DNA of 64,000 nucleotides from Paenibacillus sp. FSL H7-0737 (lineage in GTDB: Bacteria > Bacillota > Bacilli > Paenibacillales > Paenibacillaceae): the NCBI RefSeq assembly GCF_000758545.1, contig NZ_CP009279.1:5084001-5148000 (forward strand), in the 5' to 3' direction. Shown piece by piece: positions 60,925 through 64,000 of the stretch. The notes beneath the pieces are model-generated. The model made no database searches. It saw only the letters and a list, made by a program, of their open reading frames with translations, and was not told the origin of the DNA. A program made the position numbers and the translations under genes. Position 1 is the first letter of the stretch. Each line of letters opens with the position of its first letter.

Positions 60925-61881
60925 CTATATTCCCTCAACTAATTGGCAGATCAAGCGATGTAAAGGAACCAATGTTCCAGTGCGTTCTGCCATTTCTACA
61001 AGACTTCCATTGATCCAATGAATTTCTGTGCTTCTTGAAGCTAGAACATCTGCCAGCATGGACGAAGTATTGCCAGCCGTTGTCCTGCACACTTTAAGAA
61101 TGTTATCCCACGCATCATGATCATAAGTAATTCCGAAGGCATCATATACCATAGTAGCTTCTCTAAAAAGTTCTTTCATTAACTGCAGGCGCTCTTCTGA
61201 AGCAAGCAGTTCACCATTTGGAATACGCCAAATCGCTGTGAGCGGATTAATAACGGCATTGATTAGGAGCTTCCGGTAAATCATGGTATCCACTTCATTC
61301 GACAAAAAGGCTGAGAATCCTGCCATAATGAGAACTTCTATTAAATAATTCACTTGTAAATCAGTATGTATACTATGGGCTTGTCCATCCTTTAAGCTCC
61401 ATTTCCCTATCCATACCTCCCCCGCACCTGCATGAATGACCTCAGTTAAAGACTTTCGCTTCGCAGCTTCTGTTGTTACGGCAGCATATAAATTAGCTTT
61501 CGGCAGCAAGTTACTGAGCATCTCCATATGTCCAATGCCATTTTGAAAACAAATGATGTGTACCTGTTGCTCCCTAAGAGGGGCTAGAAATTCAGGTAAA
61601 ACATTATGTAGTATGTCCTGTTTAACCGTTACTATGATCCAATCACTAGGCTCACGGAGATAGGCATCTGCAAATCCCTCTATTGGTGCGGACACAAATC
61701 GATCCCCCGAAATCGAAATTGGATCGCGCCCATCCTCATAGCTCACAGTTAAGCCCTCATCTTTTAATTTCCGGCACTGCTCTACCCCTCGACACCACAA
61801 TCTCACTTCATTCCCGGACTGGGCCAGCCTCCCTGCCAAAAGCAGCCCAAGTGAACCCGCACCAATTATATCGATTTTCAT
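60925..61881 (-). CDS. panE: 2-dehydropantoate 2-reductase (PanE/ApbA family)
   Basis: A 318-residue NADPH-dependent reductase that makes pantoate for coenzyme A. The N-terminal Rossmann motif is DIIGAGSLGLLLAGRLAQSG; middle EVIHAGAGEVWIGKW; the helical C-terminal half has the catalytic Lys/Asn region RKLLINAVINPLTAIW. Paralogues exist in many genomes, so the true substrate is inferred. AGGAGG precedes the ATG. Transcribed with DUF3397. Confidence 0.85.
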   Translation of the reverse strand: MKIDIIGAGSLGLLLAGRLAQSGNEVRLWCRGVEQCRKLKDEGLTVSYEDGRDPISISGDRFVSAPIEGFADAYLREPSDWIIVTVKQDILHNVLPEFLAPLREQQVHIICFQNGIGHMEMLSNLLPKANLYAAVTTEAAKRKSLTEVIHAGAGEVWIGKWSLKDGQAHSIHTDLQVNYLIEVLIMAGFSAFLSNEVDTMIYRKLLINAVINPLTAIWRIPNGELLASEERLQLMKELFREATMVYDAFGITYDHDAWDNILKVCRTTAGNTSSMLADVLASRSTEIHWINGSLVEMAERTGTLVPLHRLICQLVEGI

Positions 61882-61982
61882 CTGATCCTCCTGTTGATCT
61901 CAAGCGCAATTTTTCTAAGTATAGCCTTAATATACCAAGAAGAACCGCCGTTGTCGTCCTCCATAAATGACAATACAAAACC

Positions 61983-62031
61983 AAAACGCCCGCAAATGGC
62001 GCTAATAAAGCGAACCACTTACGGGTGTTTT
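61983..62031. terminator. Terminator between rsfA and panE
   Basis: Long imperfect stem with AAAACGCCCG / CGGGTGTTTT outer arms and GCTAATAAAGC inside, ending in TTTT on either strand. It follows rsfA by 15 bases. Confidence 0.82.
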
Positions 62032-62045
62032 AGTTTGCCTATCTT

Positions 62046-62696
62046 TTATTCAATACGTTCTAAATTTCCGTTCCCATCCATTTTGAAACGAGTCTTCATT
62101 TCTTCTTCTTCTTCGTTTAAGAAAGCTAGCCTACGCGCACGATCCATAATCTGAATTAAAGCTTTGTAATCATCATTGACTACCCGGTAGTCACTTTGAG
62201 CAAGATTAACCTCTTTTGACAACCGCTCATTCTCAGATCTTAATTCTGTTAATTCATCTTCCTTCTCGCGCAAATCTCTCTCCAGCATTTTCAGCTGGCG
62301 TCCTGCCTCCTGGATCGTACCTTTCCATTGTCTCAGGAAACGTATAACCGCATCAATGGATAATGTGTTTTCACTTAATCCTTCGCCTCGTCCGAATTCC
62401 TCATCGGTATCCCCGAGAATCAGACCCGCTACCTGCGCTCCTCTTACCGACGGTTGCTTTTTCAGGTAACTTCTCTTTTGACGTTGGCCTTTAGCGATTC
62501 CAATTGCACCTTCATAGCTTTTTCGAACACAGCTGTTCCAGCGGAATCCGCAAGCAGCCGACGTTCTGCCGATTTTCTCACCCACCTCTTCAAAAGCAGC
62601 AAGTTGTGTACTGCCCTCCCGAATGTGGCGCAAGGTTACTTCTGCCAGTATTAGATCATCTTCTGCACTCCAAGCATCCTGTCTAACGGCTGTCAT
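62046..62696 (-). CDS. RsfA-family prespore transcription regulator
   Basis: A 216-residue protein. The N-terminal Myb/SANT-like domain (DAWSAEDDLILAEVTLRHIREGSTQLAAFEEVGEKIGRTSAACGFRWNSCVRK) is characteristic of RsfA, a forespore regulator that tunes the SigF regulon. A long C-terminal coiled coil (KMLERDLREKEDELTELRSENERLSKEV) follows. AGGAGG precedes the ATG. No clear forespore-type promoter was seen in 62697-62960. Confidence 0.88.
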   Translation of the reverse strand: MTAVRQDAWSAEDDLILAEVTLRHIREGSTQLAAFEEVGEKIGRTSAACGFRWNSCVRKSYEGAIGIAKGQRQKRSYLKKQPSVRGAQVAGLILGDTDEEFGRGEGLSENTLSIDAVIRFLRQWKGTIQEAGRQLKMLERDLREKEDELTELRSENERLSKEVNLAQSDYRVVNDDYKALIQIMDRARRLAFLNEEEEEMKTRFKMDGNGNLERIE

Positions 62697-62964
62697 CCAA
62701 CCAAACCTCCTAACAACATCTTGAAATAACCATCTCCATAACCGACAGCTCTGCCGGGTAGTGAATAGGGATAAAAGCTGCTTACTCCATTTCTATGCTT
62801 CTCATAGAGTTCATAGAATCTATTTGATACTAAATTGTATTTCCATTATCTGCCCACATCATACGCTTTAAGTAATAAATTCTCTTTTTTCAAGCACTAA
62901 TTACTTCAGTCAATTATAAAAATCACATTTTTTCAAGATTAGTGTATTTTTTTCAATGAATTCG

Positions 62965-62993
62965 TTTACACATTTTTACTGAACGGGTATAAT
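62965..62993 (+). promoter_or_regulatory. SigA promoter of the DUF2626 gene
   Basis: TTTACA, 17-base spacer, TATAAT, about 50 bases before the TTG start. The rest of 62697-62964 is AT-rich with no gene seen. Confidence 0.8.
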
Positions 62994-63041
62994 AAGTCGA
63001 AGGAATATTCGTGAGATACATACTGGAAGGGGGACTCTCTC

Positions 63042-63278
63042 TTGGACCGCATGTTTCGGGTATTAGGTTTTTTTACATTGGCTATTGGATTGATGGCTTT
63101 CGCCGGAGGTCTGACAGAAATGGCCTTGCTTTTCTTTTTGCAAACCGCTTTTTTCGTAATTCTCGGTTATTTGAAGTTTACTGAAAAAACTTATGTCCTA
63201 CTTTTCTGGGCATACATGATTTTGACTTTCACCGGTTTCAGCTATTGGACGATCTTTCAAATGGGTCTTCCACTATAA
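63042..63278 (+). CDS. DUF2626 family membrane protein
   Basis: A 78-residue protein with three membrane segments (VLGFFTLAIGLMAFAGGL, ALLFFLQTAFFVILGYL, YVLLFWAYMILTFTGFSYW). It matches the DUF2626 pattern found in bacilli; function unknown. The TTG at 63042 has GGGGG 8 bases upstream; an ATG at 63051 (MFRVLG) is an alternative. Confidence 0.8.
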   Translation: MDRMFRVLGFFTLAIGLMAFAGGLTEMALLFFLQTAFFVILGYLKFTEKTYVLLFWAYMILTFTGFSYWTIFQMGLPL

Positions 63279-63297
63279 ATTGCAGTACTCTCTTGAA

Positions 63298-63341
63298 GCG
63301 GATGAGGTCCTTATCTAATAAGGATCACTTCCGTTTTTTTG
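63298..63341 (+). terminator. Terminator of the DUF2626 gene
   Basis: CGGATGAGGTCCTTAT and AAGGATCACTTCCG pair imperfectly, followed by TTTTTTTG. Confidence 0.85.
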
Positions 63342-63361
63342 TTTATCAGTTAATATATTAT

Positions 63362-63434
63362 ATATGAGGTCCCCCAAATACCTGTGTACGCATTGAAGGA
63401 TAGCCTCACTTTGTGGGGATTTTTTGTATGTATG
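63362..63434 (+). repeat. 75-bp intergenic element, copy 2
   Basis: Reads ATATGAGGT, CCCCCAAATACCT, then ATAGCCTCACTTTGTGGGG and ends TATGTATG. Aligns along its whole length with copy 1 on the minus strand at 28.6 kb. CCCC-CAAA and TTTGTGGGG can pair, giving a hairpin followed by TTTTTTG. Confidence 0.65.
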
Positions 63435-63486
63435 CTATTTTAGAAGGGTTAAACATATTATTAGTACATACATATATCCATTCAGG

Positions 63487-63586
63487 AAGAACCGGTTTTG
63501 CCGTCTTTTACAGACAGTTTCCGTTTCTACGAGAAATAGAAGGATGATTTATGGAGTGAAACAGATAAATTCTTATCTTAAATTTC
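63487..63586 (+). repeat. Diverged copy of the two-hairpin repeat
   Basis: AGAACCGGTTTTGCCGTC, then CGTTTCTACGAGAAATAGA, AAGGATGATTTATGG, GTGAAAC and a closing TTCTTATCTTAAATTTC. The order and several blocks match copies A and B. It ends just before the ribosome site of the last gene. Confidence 0.6.
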
Positions 63587-63605
63587 AAAAAAAGGTGGTG
63601 GTGTG

Positions 63606-64000
63606 GTGCGCTCCCGCAATGCCCAAAGCCGCATGATGGCAACCATACTAATTCTCTTCTGCTGTACATTGTTTCCGTTACAATCTACGATGTACCTGTC
63701 TGCCGATCCTAGCGGTTCTTTTTTCAATTCCTCTATACCAGATAATGAAGAAACCCGTAAACTTCTGGAGCAGACCTTATCTTCCGCAGAAATCGAACGG
63801 GAGATCATCAAGATTACAGCTGAACAAAAAGCGCTTGAAGAAAAGGTAGATTACCTAGAAGAGCAAGCTATCCAGAAAAAATCTGCCATCGCAAACCAAC
63901 AAGAGCGTGCAGGCGCGGTCCTTCGTTCTTATTATATGGGGGATAGAGACGGTCTCTTGGCCGCATTTCTATCCGCGAAGAGCATTAGCAGATTTCTGGC
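63606..64000 (+). CDS. Secreted coiled-coil protein, partial (cut by window end)
   Basis: GTG start at 63606 after AAAGGTGGTG; the first 131 codons are open to the window edge. A signal peptide is visible (RSRNAQSRMMATILILFCCTLFPLQ, cut after about residue 33), then a long coiled coil (EETRKLLEQTLSSAEIEREIIKITAEQKALEEKVDYLEEQ). It continues into RAGAVLRSYYMGDRDGLLAAFLSAKSISRFL, a pattern like the N-terminal coiled coils of PcsB/CwlO/EnvC-type wall-hydrolase regulators. What follows is outside the window, so any catalytic domain is unknown. Confidence 0.65.
   Translation, partial: MRSRNAQSRMMATILILFCCTLFPLQSTMYLSADPSGSFFNSSIPDNEETRKLLEQTLSSAEIEREIIKITAEQKALEEKVDYLEEQAIQKKSAIANQQERAGAVLRSYYMGDRDGLLAAFLSAKSISRFL

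Overview
The window is a low-to-mid GC Firmicute chromosome, most probably a Paenibacillus. The evidence is the gene order mraZ-rsmH-ftsL-pbpB-spoVD-murE-murF-mraY-murD-spoVE-murG-murA-divIB-ftsA-ftsZ-spoIIGA-sigE-sigG-ymxH-ylmDE-sepF-ylmGH-divIVA-ileS-lspA-rluD-pyr, the endospore genes, dapL, bshC and the style of the protein sequences. Almost everything is on the minus strand, so the transcription order runs from high to low coordinates.

Region by region. 1-3.7 kb is an accessory patch: two YjcZ-like microproteins, a small membrane protein, a membrane-anchored Mrr-like nuclease coupled to a GNAT acetyltransferase, a second GNAT, the wreck of a tyrosine integrase, and tRNA-Ile2(CAU) plus tRNA-fMet. 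3.7-5.3 kb holds an orphan sugar-type solute-binding protein. 5.8-15 kb is the pyrRBC-carAB-pyrFE operon behind a PyrR attenuator; pyrP, pyrK and pyrD are missing. 15.3-20.1 kb carries dapL, rluD, lspA, a YteA/DksA-like gene, a small hypothetical gene and a DUF5665 gene. 20.3-24.1 kb is a type-2 ileS under a T-box leader that contains an unexplained GC-rich structured insert. 24.3-31.4 kb is the ylm/sepF/divIVA cluster and the sporulation sigma operon spoIIGA-sigE-sigG. 32-51 kb is the division and cell-wall (dcw) cluster. 51.4-60.4 kb holds ahcY, bshC and an oppABCDF peptide transporter. 60.5-64 kb holds DUF3397, panE, rsfA, DUF2626 and the start of a secreted coiled-coil protein cut by the window edge.

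The genes form two linked programmes. The mur genes, MraY, MurG and SpoVE make and export lipid II; PBP2B, SpoVD, FtsL and DivIB build septal or spore wall; FtsA, FtsZ, SepF and DivIVA place the septum; and SpoIIGA, SigE and SigG follow directly. DapL supplies meso-diaminopimelate, and MurE carries the DNPR motif expected for that substrate.

No new multi-gene system is evident. The most unusual content lies between operons. Arrays of short imperfect palindromes occur at 5.5, 15.1, 24.2 and 31.7 kb. The three fuller arrays use three unrelated core words yet share one geometry: spacing alternates between about 51 and 60-63 bp, and unit orientation flips across the longer interval. A 100-bp two-hairpin repeat (37.0 and 51.2 kb, with a diverged copy at 63.5 kb) and a 75-bp element (28.6 and 63.4 kb) also lie between transcription units. 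Regulatory details worth checking are a three-unit AAGTGG repeat downstream of the mraZ -10, a SigH-like promoter before ftsA, and a long-spacer Spo0A-type promoter before spoIIGA. All calls come from reading the sequence; no searches were run.
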